Below, in pieces: positions 21,976-34,838 of a stretch of DNA of 64,000 bases; within the stretch, counting starts at the first letter, position 1; each line of letters starts with the position of its first letter. The DNA lies in contig NC_080711.1 of assembly GCF_019097595.1 (NCBI RefSeq), positions 17,404,928-17,468,927 on the forward strand, read 5' to 3'. Under the pieces are notes generated by a model. The model saw only the letters and a list, made by a program, of their open reading frames with translations, did no database searches and was not told the origin of the DNA. This DNA comes from Hemibagrus wyckioides (Eukaryota; Chordata; Actinopteri; Siluriformes; Bagridae). The position numbers and the translations under genes are program-made.

Positions 21976-22375
21976 TTTATAAGAGTCATAAATGGGTGAT
22001 CTTTCATTTCTATCTCCAGTAGCCTGGCCCTCATTTCTACAGGAAGCCTTGTGGCCTCTATTCCTGTAGAGCTTTTTGACACCTACTGCCATTGGTGCCA
22101 AGGTCATTGGTTCCTCCCCTCCTTCACTGGCGCTCATAGCTGTAGTATAGCGAATTGGTGCCATGGGAAATTCAACTGTACAGGCAGAGTACTGACCAAG
22201 GACTGACCAAGAATCTCTTTCTGAGCTCTTATTGCTATCTTCACACAAATCTGATTGTAAAAACTTGGTTTTACAATGTGCCACCAGATATCTTACTGGT
22301 GTTTTTCTCAGTTGTGCCATTTTTGATCAGAAATTGACAAGCAGCCTTTGCTTCCTCCAGTTCGTTTTTCCATAG
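21967..22375 (-). repeat. Minus-oriented copy of the inverted duplication, with a 117-codon ORF
   Basis: This is the better preserved partner of 19780-20115. On the minus strand an open frame runs from MAQLRKTPVRYL (start at 22320) to a tail rich in charged residues ending SPIYDSYKLK (stop near 21967). The plus copy preserves the segment VGVKRLYRNRG and a similar tail. I do not recognise the protein. It could be an exon of an old gene or an element's coding remnant. Confidence 0.5.
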
Positions 22376-22379
22376 ATGA

Positions 22380-24540
22380 TCTTGACATTGTCAAATGTAA
22401 AAAAAAAACCCAAAAACACACGAAGCATATTGATACAACCCATGATAGTTTGTCTGTCTCTACTGTGTTGTGTGTGTTTTTGTGCTATGTTATTTGTGAA
22501 TTTGTACATATTGTTTTGTGCTATGTTATTTGTGGTTGTACATATTGAAGACTTTACATATTTTTGAGACTGTACATATCGAATCACAGGCAGTAGGAAT
22601 GAGGCTGTCATTTTTTCTGGGGGTGGGTTTCAGCATGTATATGATCAGTATTATTGTGAATATGACAGAGTTAGTGTGTATTGGCTATTTAGTGTCAGCC
22701 TTGTCAGATTGTGCTCTGGGAGTTGTAGTATGATGTCGGTTAAAACATCCCCTTCACCAGTAATAAATTAAAATATCTTGGAAAAGCCAGTGTTTAGTCT
22801 GGTAATGTTGGCAGAAAGGCTCTAGAATTCTACAAAAACACTCTCTCTTTCACAATTATGACATAATTATGCCCTAATCCCCTGCCAACTTGCATGCAAT
22901 CACTCACTGATAGGGACATCTAAGGTCAAAGGAATGAACAAGATAATATAGGGCAGATTTGCTATGTCAGCCTCTTTAAAAGGACTGTTAGCAGTGAGGT
23001 AAGCCAGATGTAAAACCATGTAAAAGATGTCAAACCATGCTCTGTTAAAAATGTCAAAGTATAAATGTCTGATCACAAGGGTAAAGTGAGATGTGGCACT
23101 GAACACTGGCTACACAAATTTACACACTTTTAACATCTTAGCCATAGTTTCCTCAGACTGATAAAGACATAGATCATTAGCATCTACATAGATAACTATA
23201 TCCAAAAAATCTTCCCATTAATTATACTGGGAGTGTCCTGGCTTCCAGTGTACGGCTAACTAACTATAGCTGCTGGTGCCCCTGGAGCTCTCAGTTTGCA
23301 AAACAGTTAACACAGCGGTGATGCATCACCTGTTTCCCCAGGTTCTAATGCCCTGCCAACTCTATATATTTTGAAATTTAGAGACAGAATGGCACATTTG
23401 AACAAGGATGAATGACTGAGAATAACTAATGCTGATTTAAACTAATAATATGAATTTATTAAGAAAGGAAACATTTATGGCAACATATTTTTATTAAGTT
23501 GTTCACACCCCATGGTGTATATGGAAATTGAAATTAGGCCTCTGTTCTGTATAAAAATAAACACAGCATGAGTCATTTCCTGCTTTGTATTCACTTTGCT
23601 CAAACTGCATAACAAAAACAAACAAACAAATTCAACCACTGCATGATTTAATAGGTGTGTCAGATGGGAATACTTATGACTTCCTGTCACTGGAACTAAG
23701 AGGAAGCCCAAAGCTGGGGTAATAAAATCTATTATATTATATTCAATAAGTATGGGTGTTCAAACATACTTGCAGACAGTGGTGGGCCAAAACAGCAGTA
23801 ATCTGAATCACTGACTTGCATTTTAATATATTTAATATATTTTTCCATGAATGTATATTAAATTATTCCAAAAGACTATTCTCTACATTTCATAGCTTTT
23901 CTCTTGGTTGCGCTGCTTCCAGTAGTGTATATTTATGATAAGAGTATTTATCCAATCATATTTCAGCCAGTGGCTGACATCAGGCGTCTGTAGCTTAAAA
24001 TAAGTGGCAATGAAATTGTTACATTAACCAATCAGATTTCGAGTTGGTGTCACTGGGGCCATCTAGCAGGCATATGATTATGTCAGCAATTTCCCATCCT
24101 TTGATTTGATAATTGGAGTAGTCAGAGGCAGCGAACCGCACAAACTAAAATATATATATTTTAACTCACAATGGCTGACAGAGGAGAAGAAATCGATTTG
24201 GTCGCAGACATCCTTACAAATACATTTTCAAGGTGGACTGTAATAAAATTGACTTGTAAGGTGTGAAATACTGTTGCCTAATTTCTTTTTTACTTTGCTA
24301 TTTAACGGTTGATTAGTGTCTATCGCTGTGGTGTCAGAATGATGGTATAGAGGTGGATTAATTCAAGAAGGACATCAGTGAAGATCTAGGTGTGAAATGC
24401 ACGGCCTGCCACTGCTTGGTACTTGATGTCAGTTCGTTACCATGTATTTGTCAGATTTGCTACTAGAAAAGATGAATCAAGTAATGTGGATCATCACATT
24501 CACTCTGGTACTGTTCAGATTGTGATATTCAGTTCAAAAA
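22380..24540. other. Intergenic spacer, mostly unrecognised
   Basis: No credible gene. Near 22440-22550 the phrase 'tgtgctatgttatttgtg' is tandemly repeated. At 24171-24240 a short open stretch (MADRGEEIDLVADIL) resembles the start of hAT/ZMYM1-like transposon-derived proteins but stops quickly. Confidence 0.35.
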
Positions 24541-24735
24541 CAGGGCCCAGTGGCTCAGTGGTAAACATGTTTGTCTTGCATGTCTGGGGAGGGTTAAATC
24601 CTGCCTATGCACTATGTGCATACAGTGTGCATGTTCTCCATGTGCTTTGTGGTGTTTCCTCCCCTAGTCCAAAGATATGCTTTGAAGCTGAGATAGGTTA
24701 TAGGTTCCTCTCGACCCTGCACAAGATACTGTGAT
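24540..24735 (+). repeat. tRNA-derived SINE
   Basis: It begins with an A-box-like 'tggctcagtggtaaacatg' and a B-box-like 'gggttaaatcc', followed by the body 'gcatgttctccatgtgc', 'ttcctcccctagtccaaaga' and 'gagataggtta', typical of fish tRNA SINEs. Degenerate relatives are at 36.47, 42.2 and 50.75 kb. Confidence 0.75.
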
Positions 24736-24990
24736 GCACTGTGTATTCTGACATCTTTCTATCAGAACCAGCATTAACTTCTTCTTTAATTTGAGCAACA
24801 GTAGATCATCTGTTGGATCGGATCACATGGGCCAGCCTTCGCAATTAACAGTGAGCCTTTGCCACCCATGACACTGTCGCCGGTTCACTACTGTTCCTTC
24901 TTTGGGCTACTTTTGATAGATACTGACCACTGCAGACCAGGAACAGCTGCAGTTTTGGAGATGATCTGATCCAGTTGTCTAGTACAAAGT
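24735..24990. repeat. Dispersed teleost repeat
   Basis: The string of words 'attctgacatctttctatc', 'accagcattaacttctt', 'gttggatcggatcacat' and 'gatactgaccactgcaga' is familiar from many copies in fish genomes. Its class is not clear to me. Confidence 0.6.
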
Positions 24991-25384
24991 ACACATCTAC
25001 TGTACTTGAGTGAAAGTAGAGAGACCACAATTAAAATGTTACTCTGGTAATAGTAGAAGTCCTTCATTTAAATTTCCACTTGAGTTAAAGTACGAAAGTA
25101 CTTATAACCAAATGTAAGTTTTAAAAAAAAGTAATACATTTATCCTAGCTGTTAACATAGCTGTTAATGCAAGGTCTGAGAAATGATCAGGATACAGATG
25201 TCAGTTAACATTATTCTGAGCAGTCAAGGCTGTGATGCTGCAGTTTTAATGCTACCCTAGCATTTGTGCTTGCTGCATTTAATGAACCGAAAAGCTGGTA
25301 GGTCAAAAATAATGTGTGCTGTACCTTGTTATGCTTGCTGTGCTGCAATTGGACAATTGTGTTTTTATATAAGTAACAATACTA

Positions 25385-25525
25385 ATTTAAGAATTTCAGG
25401 AAGAGGTAGGTCTTCACACATCCTGTAAAGACAGATCAGTGATTAAAGAAAGATCAGTGACTCTGATAACTGTTTAGACATCTAGGGTTCATTCCACCAC
25501 CTAGGTACCAGAACCGAGAGTTTTT
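25385..25525. repeat. Dispersed repeat, shared with 34.2-34.5 kb
   Basis: 'aggaagaggtaggtcttcac' and 'tcattccaccacctaggtac' correspond to 'aggaaaaggtaggtcttcag' and 'attcattccaccacttcgg' near 34.42-34.50 kb. Confidence 0.65.
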
Positions 25526-25529
25526 AAAT

Positions 25530-26990
25530 GATATATTAAAAAAATGTTTATAATTATAATAATTTAATTATTTATTAGGAAATATATAATGGAATAACAA
25601 TACATTTATCCCCTTGATGATAATGCATGCCTAGAATTGCATGCCAAATGCCTAATTTCCCTTAGCCTTCTTAGCCTTCTCAGTTAACTTTAAAATCTTA
25701 AACATCTCAACCTTTTGCATGAGCATGTATCTTTTTTTTATTATTTCAAAACACATACATGTTACTGAAAACTCAATGATCATTTCAGAAAATGATCCGA
25801 ATGAAGTATTTTGCATCAGCCAACATAGGAATAGCTTTCTCTTGAAACCACAGTGCCATCTAGTGAAATTTTTATAATGGGTAGAAATAGTTTAAGCTCA
25901 AACAGGTTAAGCTTTCTATCCTTATTTTATGTTTTTTTTTCTGTTGTGTAATGAATAAAACGTTTTAATTATTTTTTTTTATTTGAAGTTGCTAGGGGTA
26001 AGTTTTTAAAAAATTCAGAATCTCAGAGTGGTCAGACTCCATATTTAGCAAATCACAGACATCTGCCACACTTACATCATAGCCAAGCAGAGGAAAGGAG
26101 AGGACATGCATTTGGTGGAGTAAAATAAAAAAAAGAAGTTGTGAGAGTTAAGTGCATATGAAACTTCTGGTAGCGAGTACAATAATGTTTAGCACTTACT
26201 GTATTAGTATAGTATATGTCCAGTGTAACTATTTAGTGTTATGGTCTTAAATTAGGCTAGAGAAGACCGCAACAGATCTAAAGTGTTGGTAGTGAGAGAA
26301 ATGCCGTCTCCAGGCCCAGAAATGGCAACAATAACCCAAGTAACCACGGCCAATACAACAAAAGAGGTTTTTATTTACAAAAATGCCAAAATAAACATAA
26401 CAAAACTAACTCTTATTAACTGAGTAAGCTGCAAAGAAAAGAAAACAAAATACAGCAAACTAAACTAACTCCCTCAAACTAATGTAACCAGGAGAAAAAT
26501 AGTTATGTAAAATAAAATGGCACTCACCTTCCTACTAGACCTAAACAAAAGACATGAATTAAAGCTTAATATTTATAATGGGAAACTCAAATTAACACTT
26601 ACTTCTCTTCAGATAACGTCTCAGTCATAGGTGTAATCAGTGTCTTCAACAGTCTCAACACAATTGAGAGAAAGATATACAAAATTACTAAACTAAGACT
26701 TCACAATGAAAATTCTGGAGGTAAGGACAAGTCCTCAGCCACCATACACCATCTAGCCACCACCAACTACTGGTCTGAGGGTAGCTGTAGTTTAAATACT
26801 CTCTCTCCTCTCCCATCACCCAGTCACAACAGAGCTCTAATGAACCTGAGGTGAGGATACTGGTTCTGTGGGGAGAGGGGGGGGCAGTTTGACACAACAG
26901 AACCTTACAGCTCTGGTAACATTAGGTGTGTTTTTTGTTTTTTAAAATCTAGTTAGGCTATTCTAATGCTAACAGAAAAGGAGCAGAAAA
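25530..26990. other. Intergenic spacer, possible element at 26240-26900
   Basis: No gene seen. From 26240 to 26900 the sequence is dense in short A-rich and CA-rich words and ends in a G-tract. It could be an old retroelement end, but I found no paired copy or ends. Confidence 0.3.
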
Positions 26991-27640
26991 GCATCTTAGA
27001 ATGCTCAACACATCAAACAGTAGAAGCATATCACCATATCACCATATCACCATATCTCATGTCAGCCAAGAACAAGAATAGCCAAGAGGCTATCATGGGC
27101 ACAGACTCACTGAAACCTGACAGCTGAAGACTGTAAAAATTACCAGGTGAATTTTTTTCTTTAACTGTCCAAATTTGGTGAATCTGTGCCCATGATAGAA
27201 GCAGATTCCTGTTCTTGGTGAACAAGAGTGGAACCCAGTGTGGTCTTCTGCAGTTGAAGTCATCCATCCCAAGATTTAATGATGCTTTTCTGCTCACCAT
27301 TCTTGTAAAGTGTGTTAAATGAGTCCCTCCTAGCATATCAAACCATAACAATAGCATCTGGCCATTTTCCTATGATTTCTTTCTCTCTCGATATTTGTAG
27401 TACTGTGTGTGCACTCTAGAGACTGTTGTGTGTGAAAATCCCAGGATATCAGCAGTTTCTTAAATACTCAAACCAGTCAATCTGGCACTGACAACCATGT
27501 CATGGTTCAAGTCACAGAGCTCACATTTTTCATCTCTATTCTGATGTTTGATGTGAACATTAACTGAAGCTCTTGGCCTGTCTCTGCACGATTTTATGCA
27601 TTATGCTGCTGAGGCATGAAACAATTACAGCAAGCTAATG
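26990..27640. pseudogene. Tc1-like deletion derivative
   Basis: A plus-strand piece resembling transposase coding DNA ('gtcagccaagaacaagaata', 'atgggcacagactcac') runs into an inverted arm ('ctgttcttggtgaacaag', 'gagactgttgtgtgtgaaaa', 'ctgatgtttgatgtgaacat'). The arm matches the right arm of the copy at 57.35-57.55 kb. It has the same family as 56.8-57.6 kb and no intact frame. Confidence 0.7.
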
Positions 27641-27804
27641 TTAGTGCATCTGAACTAGCTAGTACTGTATGTTACAAAAATAGTTTCATGGGACATATGC
27701 TAAGCAAATGTTTAACATCACACTAAAAATAGCTATTTGTGAAGATTGTAAAAGCTTTAGATATGCTTGACTAATTCTGGTTTATTTGTTTCAGTCTATT
27801 CCAC

Positions 27805-28470
27805 AGCTCTTCTCTTCTCTTCTCTTCTCTTCTCTTCTCTTCTCTTCTCTTCTCTTCTCTTCTCTTCTCTTCTCTTCTCTTCTCTTCTCTACTCAACTGG
27901 TCTCTACTGTACTCTTCAGTACTCTACTCCTCTCTTCTCTTCTCTTTTTTCTCTTCTCTTTTTGCTCTTCTCTTCTCTGCTCTACTCTTCTTTTCACTTC
28001 TCTACTCTTCTCTTAACGTCTCTACTCTTTTCCACTCTTCTCTTCTCTTCTCTTCTCTTCTCTTCTCTTCTCTTCTCATCCCTTCTCTTGTCTTTTTTCT
28101 CTTCTCATTCCTTCTCTACTCTTCACTTCCCTTCTCATCCCTTCTCTTCTCTTCTCTTCTCTACTCTTCTCTTTTCTACTCTTCTCTTCACTTCTCTACT
28201 CTTCTCTACTCTACTCTTCTCTTCACTTCTCTTCTCTTCTCTGCTCTACTTTTCTCTTCTCTTCTCTTCTCTTCTCTTCTCTTCTCTTCTCCACTCTTCT
28301 CTTCACTTCTCTGCTCTACTCTTCTTTTCACTTCTCTACTCTTCTCTTCTCTTAATGTCTCTACTCTTCTCTTCTCTACACTTCTCTACTCTTCTCTTCT
28401 CTTCTCTTCTCTTCTCTTCTCTGCTCTTCTCTTCTCTTCTCAACTCTTCTCTTCTCTTCTCTTCTCTACT
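27805..28470 (+). repeat. 660-bp (TCTTC)n polypyrimidine tract
   Basis: Nearly pure TCTTC/TCTAC pentamers with scattered substitutions. The plus strand is almost entirely pyrimidine. The long open frame through it (SLLFSSLLFS...) is an artefact of the pentamer. Confidence 0.97.
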
Positions 28471-28806
28471 TTCAGAACCACAAGTTTACTGTTTCAGTGA
28501 AAGTGCTTAAGTTTTCTTCAAGTTGGCTTTTTTTTTAGACAAGTGTTTGTGAGCCTCTGTAAAATTCCAAAATAGTCTTTTCAGCCATGTAGCCAAGCAC
28601 TATGAAATAAATGTCATCATTAAAAACAATTCTTATTAGGAAATGAAAAAGGGGTATTATGAAATTTAAGTACTTTTGAATAAAATTGAAATGAAATAAA
28701 ATTGTTGAAAATAAAAATTGAAATGTGATAAGCTGAAATATTTTGACAATTTTAGTTTAGTTTTTTGTGTTATTTATTATTGCCTCATTCATAAATGTAT
28801 TGCTCA

Positions 28807-28809
<3 letters not shown>

Positions 28810-28858
<49 letters not shown>
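28810..28858. repeat. (TTA)n microsatellite
   Basis: About 16 trinucleotide units. The surrounding 28500-29380 shows no gene until the septin 9 promoter region. Confidence 0.95.
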
Positions 28859-29422
28859 GACAAAACCTATATATAAAACCTAATAAATTTAGAAACATTT
28901 CTAAAAATATTTTATTTTATCATTATGGATTATTGTGTAGATTCATGGCAATAAAGTCAACTGAATACATTCATGAATAAAAATAAATAAATAAAAAGAA
29001 AACATCCTGTAATACAATAAGATGTACAAAAAGTTGAGGGGTCGGAATACATGACACATGACACTTTGAATTTCCATTTCTAATACTCCAGCATTTTTAA
29101 AATACCTGTGAAAGACAAATATTTATATACTATTCTGAAGAAGGATAGCTTACAGCGATGATGCCACCATAGCCAGTAACATGGTGTTACAGTAACATTG
29201 GTACCGCCTCAGCGTTTGACTGGGAAAAAAAGCTCAGGGGTGTACTGCTCTTTCACTTAGGCGGAGTCAGCCTTCAGGTAAACGCGGACTGACAGTAAGA
29301 CAGGATTCTGCTCATTTTGTGGCGGTTTTAACAGCTGGTACATTATAACAATCTGCGAGAAATCAACTTGTCAGGTAGATATTGACCACTGACCTCCGCC
29401 GTTCAAGAGGACTATTTTGGGA

Positions 29423-29434
29423 GGGGGCGGGGCC
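29423..29434 (+). promoter_or_regulatory. GC box of the first septin 9 promoter
   Basis: GGGGGCGGGGCC, an Sp1-type site, sits about 110 bp upstream of the first septin 9 ATG in a locally G+C-rich, CpG-containing patch (29180-29560). No TATA box is evident, as usual for such promoters. Confidence 0.6.
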
Positions 29435-29543
29435 ACCTGCGTTAACGTGAGAACGAAAATATCCTAGAACCTACACTTTACTCTCTTACTTTCACACTCG
29501 AAAAGTGTGTAATATTATTTATCTCTGCTGTTGTAAGGAAAGA

Positions 29544-29562
29544 ATGAAGAAATCGTCTTCAG
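29544..29562 (+). CDS. septin9: Septin 9 first coding exon, long (v1-type) isoform
   Basis: ATG plus five codons (MKKSSS) and one base, then a perfect donor, GTGAGT. Human SEPT9 isoform v1 starts MKKSYSG, and the following exon at 35730 continues in phase with a segment like the human 'SSGRLRRL' stretch. Septin 9 is a GTP-binding protein that assembles at the end of hetero-octameric septin filaments and binds microtubules and actin. The intron to the next coding exon is about 6.2 kb. Confidence 0.88.
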
Positions 29563-30391
29563 GTGAGTTCGCATGAATTACGCTCGCATTTATACATCCT
29601 GCCGGTTCAGAATCTGTTCATAAATCCATTACCTTCAAAACTTGACTTAATATCTCACTTTGTAGCACTACTTTAACCATAGCCATGTATACAGACTCTT
29701 ACACGGTACACATCAGTGTGGCTGCAGAGGTTATGTTATGTTATGTTATGTTGTTGTATTTTATTAAGGCAATTCATGGTGAAGCTGATAAATGTATACA
29801 AAAGCCTGTAATCCTGATGATCTAATTCACTTTTGCCTACAGGGTGTGTCAGGAAACCCTACAAACCCCTAGGTGGCATGTTCCTGTGCTACAGTACACT
29901 ATTGAGAAACATCTGTGCGGGATATTTCGACATGGCACTGTTTTTAGATAAACAAACTGGCACTTTCTAATACATATGAGGGCTTGCTGAAAAACCTGTC
30001 CAAGCACACACAAATACACACAATTTAAAAGACACCGTCTTATTATCCAGCTTATACTGTGACTTTAACATAAATCAGACAGTCAAACACCTGGAGGTGC
30101 TTCAACAATGTCTCAGCGTATTGTTTGGTATGCTTTTGTGTGATAACATTCAACTTCCTTTCTCACTGCTTAACTGTTGATGGTTACTGTTCATATTAGG
30201 GTGGTTACATGATGGCCTTACACTGAGAAAAGCAGCATGCTTTGTCCTCTGTAATCTACACAGCTCTATAACCCCTTAGTACACTTTGTGTACACACTTA
30301 TTTGACTGGAATGTAGAACTTCTTAAGGTTAGCCAAAGTCATTGATACAGCACACCCAACTAGTCTCGCACACATGTTGGATCATGTAGTG

Positions 30392-30426
<35 letters not shown>

Positions 30427-33400
30427 CTTGCTCTGTATCTATCTATCTGCAGTGCTTCAATCTAAGAAATCTCAGGGGAAAAAATTCTCAGCAGAGCTTC
30501 CTTTTCAACACCCAAACTTGTTTACTGACACAGACTGAGCAATTCTGGTAGATGAGTAACATTCCATTTCAATGCAATATATTGTAAATGACACATTTTA
30601 TTCAGTGAGCATAACAGTGCTCATCTGTATAAATTGACATTGTTTTTGTCTTTTGCACCCATTATTCTCCATATACCGGATTATTCTTCGATTTGTAACA
30701 GTATGCATATATTGTATTTAATATTACAGGCAGTGAATGACTGAACTAACATCAGTTGAAAATCGAGTGTGATATATCTGAACTTATTTGCCCCAAGGCT
30801 TTGAATCAGTCAGGGATTCCACTTACTCAACAGGAAGGGATCATTATAGAAGGATGAATGAATGTCTTTGTTAATCCCTGTGCTGGAAGATTGCCCACCA
30901 GAGAGTAATCTTTGCTCCTAGCACATCTGAGCAGTGATAGCTTCTTTATCACACTTTGGCCTCCTCCTTTGCCTCACCTGATCTGTCAATGCTGGGTTAA
31001 CATTTTATTTATTGCCAGGGCAAACAGACTATGATACATGGGCTGATTCAGTTCACTGCACATTACTTTTATAGCTCATGTCTGGAAAATAACCTGCACA
31101 TATTCTGTTGTTGAATGTTGATTAGCCATGTGACTGCATAGTTTAGCATTTTCAAAGTATTTTCAGCATGAGTTAGGAATTAGACCTCTAAGCTTTTAAC
31201 CAAATGACAAGATGGTTAACTTCCTAAATGATGTGGTTTTAATGAACAATAATCTCCTCAGTAAACAAGTCCTCAGACTTGTCCCAACTTTTTGCAGTAT
31301 AAAATAACTTATTTTTAGTGTTTCTCACATTGAACGGTAAATTTATATAAAAGTCACTGTGCTATAACCAGTCTGCCAGATTTTCTTGATTTTATAATCG
31401 TAGAAATGAATGCAAAATTAAACTCCACAGTATTTGGAAGAGCTTGCAATTTTTTAAATTTACAGCAGATTTGGGCCAAGACACGTCATGTCACATCATC
31501 ACAGCACATATTCAGCCAAAGCAAATGTCTCTCACTATTCCAAAGGCTTAATATGCAGTATACAATAATGTATTCTAACAAGCACACTAATGTGATCTGG
31601 ATTAGTCACAAACCTATGATTCGAATTAGAACTGGCATTATTGACAAAGCTGCTGTTCCATATTTGAGAATTAAACTGTGCTTCATATGAATTAGGGATA
31701 CATGTTTGTTGTACATGATTGGGATTGAACACAATGTATTTTAAACAGATACAAATACAGATGTGAATAGAAAGTGAACCAGAAAGCTTCACATTAAGAC
31801 TAGATATGTACATTTGGACTTGGAATCCCACAGGATGAAAAGTTTGTTCTTCCATGCAAAGCTTGAAAGGAGTAAAAATTAACCCAAGTTTGCCAGGGCT
31901 CAGCAAAATTCCTTTTGGACAAAGATCATTAGTATGAAATGAATAGGAGATGTACTAGTAGGTTTTTCAGTGGTAGTGATCTAAACACTTATGTTAATGA
32001 TTAATCTTGAGTTCCAAAATGAAACCATATTTCTGTACAAACAAAAGAAATGTTTTTATTTATAGAGCTGCTGCTCCATAAAGCTCATGCGGACTGTACT
32101 CTGTACACATAGCTGCATGTTTCTGAAAGAGTTTCTAAATTCATTTAGAAACCTCCATTATAATTAAAGATAATCATCCTGGGGAAAAAAAACAGGTATT
32201 GAAATACTGCTTAAGGGACCCCATCTTAACTCACAGCAGCAACAATGAACTTGTGAACTTTTCAGATATTTCTGAATGTAATAAACCTCAAAACTGCAGT
32301 ACATCTACAGTACATAAACATAAAATGTAACTAGATGACTATTCTTTGTGGATTTGTGAATTTTTCTGTCAGGGCACAGTTTTCTTTCACCTGTGCTTAT
32401 CAGTAATTTTAAATGAGAACTTTTGAATCTCTGAATTTGTTCACTGAATGTAGATACAAATTTTTGTAGCACTAAATAAATACAGATACAGATAGTGGCC
32501 TAATGTTACACCCCTGATATAAATAGTGTTGGACTGAAAGTAGTTAATGCGCATAAAACATTTTATTTTTCAGTAGAAGTCTGTTAGTGTTCTTTCCCCC
32601 TGAAAGTCTAACAAACATTATAATACATTTTTTCCCATACAATGGCCAAATGGTCCACATTTACAGAAGTCACTAAGACCAGTTGGTAATATTGTTTCTA
32701 CTGAGCACATTACTCTCAGCCTCTCTGTACTCTTTTTCTTAGACAGCTCTGGTTTTGGTGCTTATGCGCTCTGTTTTCTCCCATGAGTTGGGGATGGAAT
32801 TCAGGAGAACAGATGGTTCTCCCTCTGTCTCTCTTTTCCCCTCTAGTTCTCTAGCTCAGTCCCTTTTTATTTATTTCACTCTTTCCCCACCCATCTCTAT
32901 GTCTTTGAAACCAGATTGTGTGCTTTGTAATTATTATGTGCAGACGCAGGAATGTGGCGAGCTCCTGTTATGGCCCCTCACTTCTCAGGCCTGCCAGGAG
33001 TGCAACAGAACTCATGTTAAAGATTATCTCGATTCAGCTAACATACTTCTCAATCTGTGTGTCATGAATGAATCCCATCACGGTCTCTTTGTGCATCAGA
33101 TACTTCAAATTGCCTTAGCAATACTTAGTCAGTATAATTGTATATTCTAAGTGTTGCTATGTATAATGGCGATTCATAATTTTATCCAAAACAGATTAAA
33201 TCTAGCCTTCTGAGTTTTTCAAAGTCTGTGCTTGTTGTGGATTTACACTTCTGAAATGTATGTACCTGTAGGTATTTGTAGGAAGTGTGGACACTTGCCA
33301 AAATCATTGCCATGTCATTATCTGTATCTACCAGCTATCATTGTTTCCTGCTGAAGAGTGAGTCATGAGGGGGCTAAAGCAGTGATTTGATATATACTGT

Positions 33401-34200
33401 ACACAATGCATAAACTTGTAGATAATGACGGAGCACACTACCCTTGAGTCATGGAAGAGAATTCCTGTCAGTACAAGATTTCATTTTACCCACTGAAACA
33501 TCTTGTCAAGTTGAGTTTAGTTTGTATCAAATAAGTAAGTGGCTCATAACTACACACTTGACTAGCCTTATGTACATTGTTGTCATTGTTGGCTTACTTT
33601 TAGATTTCGCTCATTATCAAGCCCTGATAGATCAAGGTATGCTTGAGGCTGCAGGAATTTTAAGGGATGCTTGTGCTGAGCAATGTTTTGCTCCTACTGA
33701 CTTATCATACCTGGAGGTATTGTGAAACAGAGTAATGCTTGCAAGTAAAATAAGGTGGCATGTGGCAACAACACAGTAGATGTCTGTGGGTGTGTTGTAC
33801 AAACAGTGGACCACCTCTTACTCAAATAGTGCCTCTATCAAGCACTTGAAAGAGGAGGCCCTGTTGTTTGCACCGTTCCCAATATCTGTGACTCAAGCCA
33901 TCACCCCACACTATTATTAAAATTCAAATTTTATTTGTCACATACATATACATATACATATTAGTGTCACTAGTTTTTGAACAAATCATAAACTAATCAT
34001 TACAACTTCCAAGTAGGTTTAGGCGATACTGGAACTTCATATAGAGTATCCATTACTGTACTAAGGTGCAAGAATTAATATAGGAAATATTTGTGCTGCT
34101 AAGTTGACACAAATCTCCCAAAGAAATACATGACTCTGATGAGACCACAGCTTATTATACCCCTTAAGACACTGATATGTTTAACATTATAAGAACTGAA
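29563..34200 (+). other. Septin 9 intron 1
   Basis: AT-rich intron with a (CT)n run at 30393-30424 and a short TTATG repeat near 29730. Apart from short chance frames (for example 31406-31690 and 32755-33150), no exon or recognisable element was found. Confidence 0.55.
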
Positions 34201-34209
34201 ACATGTAAG

Positions 34210-34520
34210 GAGTACATTTACATTTGACATTTCTGGAATTTAGAGATGCTCTTATCCAGAGCGACATACAAAAATGCTTTAAGTCTCTATCAATGAATAT
34301 ATTAACACTGGTTCAATAGGTTACAGACTTAGGATACTATTACTATTTGTTAAACATATAACAATACATAAAAACGGGGGAAAATAAGAGCTAGTTTAAG
34401 TGCTTTAGGAAAAGGTAGGTCTTCAGACGTCGTTTGAAGATAGTCAGTGACTCGGCTGTACGGACATGTAGGGGAAATTCATTCCACCACTTCGGTGCCA
34501 GAACAGAGAAGGTTAGGATT
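34210..34520. repeat. Dispersed repeat in septin 9 intron 1
   Basis: It contains 'atgctcttatccagagcgac', a hallmark of a widespread fish repeat, and shares its distal part with 25.39-25.52 kb. Confidence 0.7.
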
Positions 34521-34694
34521 AAGGCTACATTAGACAAATACTTTGCATGAATCTGTATAAGGTAGGAAGGTGAGAAGATTATTTACTCTTATTTAATCTT
34601 GTAGGATATTTTAGTACCTCTTACCCTTAAAATTAGAGTTGTTAATTTTTAACTTGCTGGGCTTTTGTATTAGCTGTTAACAGAAAGAGTAATC

Positions 34695-34697
<3 letters not shown>

Positions 34698-34764
<67 letters not shown>

Positions 34765-34801
34765 GGTTGTTGTTGTTCTTGATCTTGTTGTGTATAAAAT
34801 A

Positions 34802-34837
<36 letters not shown>

Positions 34838-34838
34838 T
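34698..34838. repeat. (TTA)n and (TAA)n opposed microsatellites
   Basis: A TTA tract (34698-34763) and a TAA tract (34802-34838) are separated by about 40 bp and are inverse complements, so they could pair as a stem-loop. Confidence 0.9.

Noticed and set aside
27767..28510. 247-codon ORF rich in Ser, Leu and Phe
   Set aside because: It is a translation of the (TCTTC)n pentamer array, which stays open in several frames by composition.
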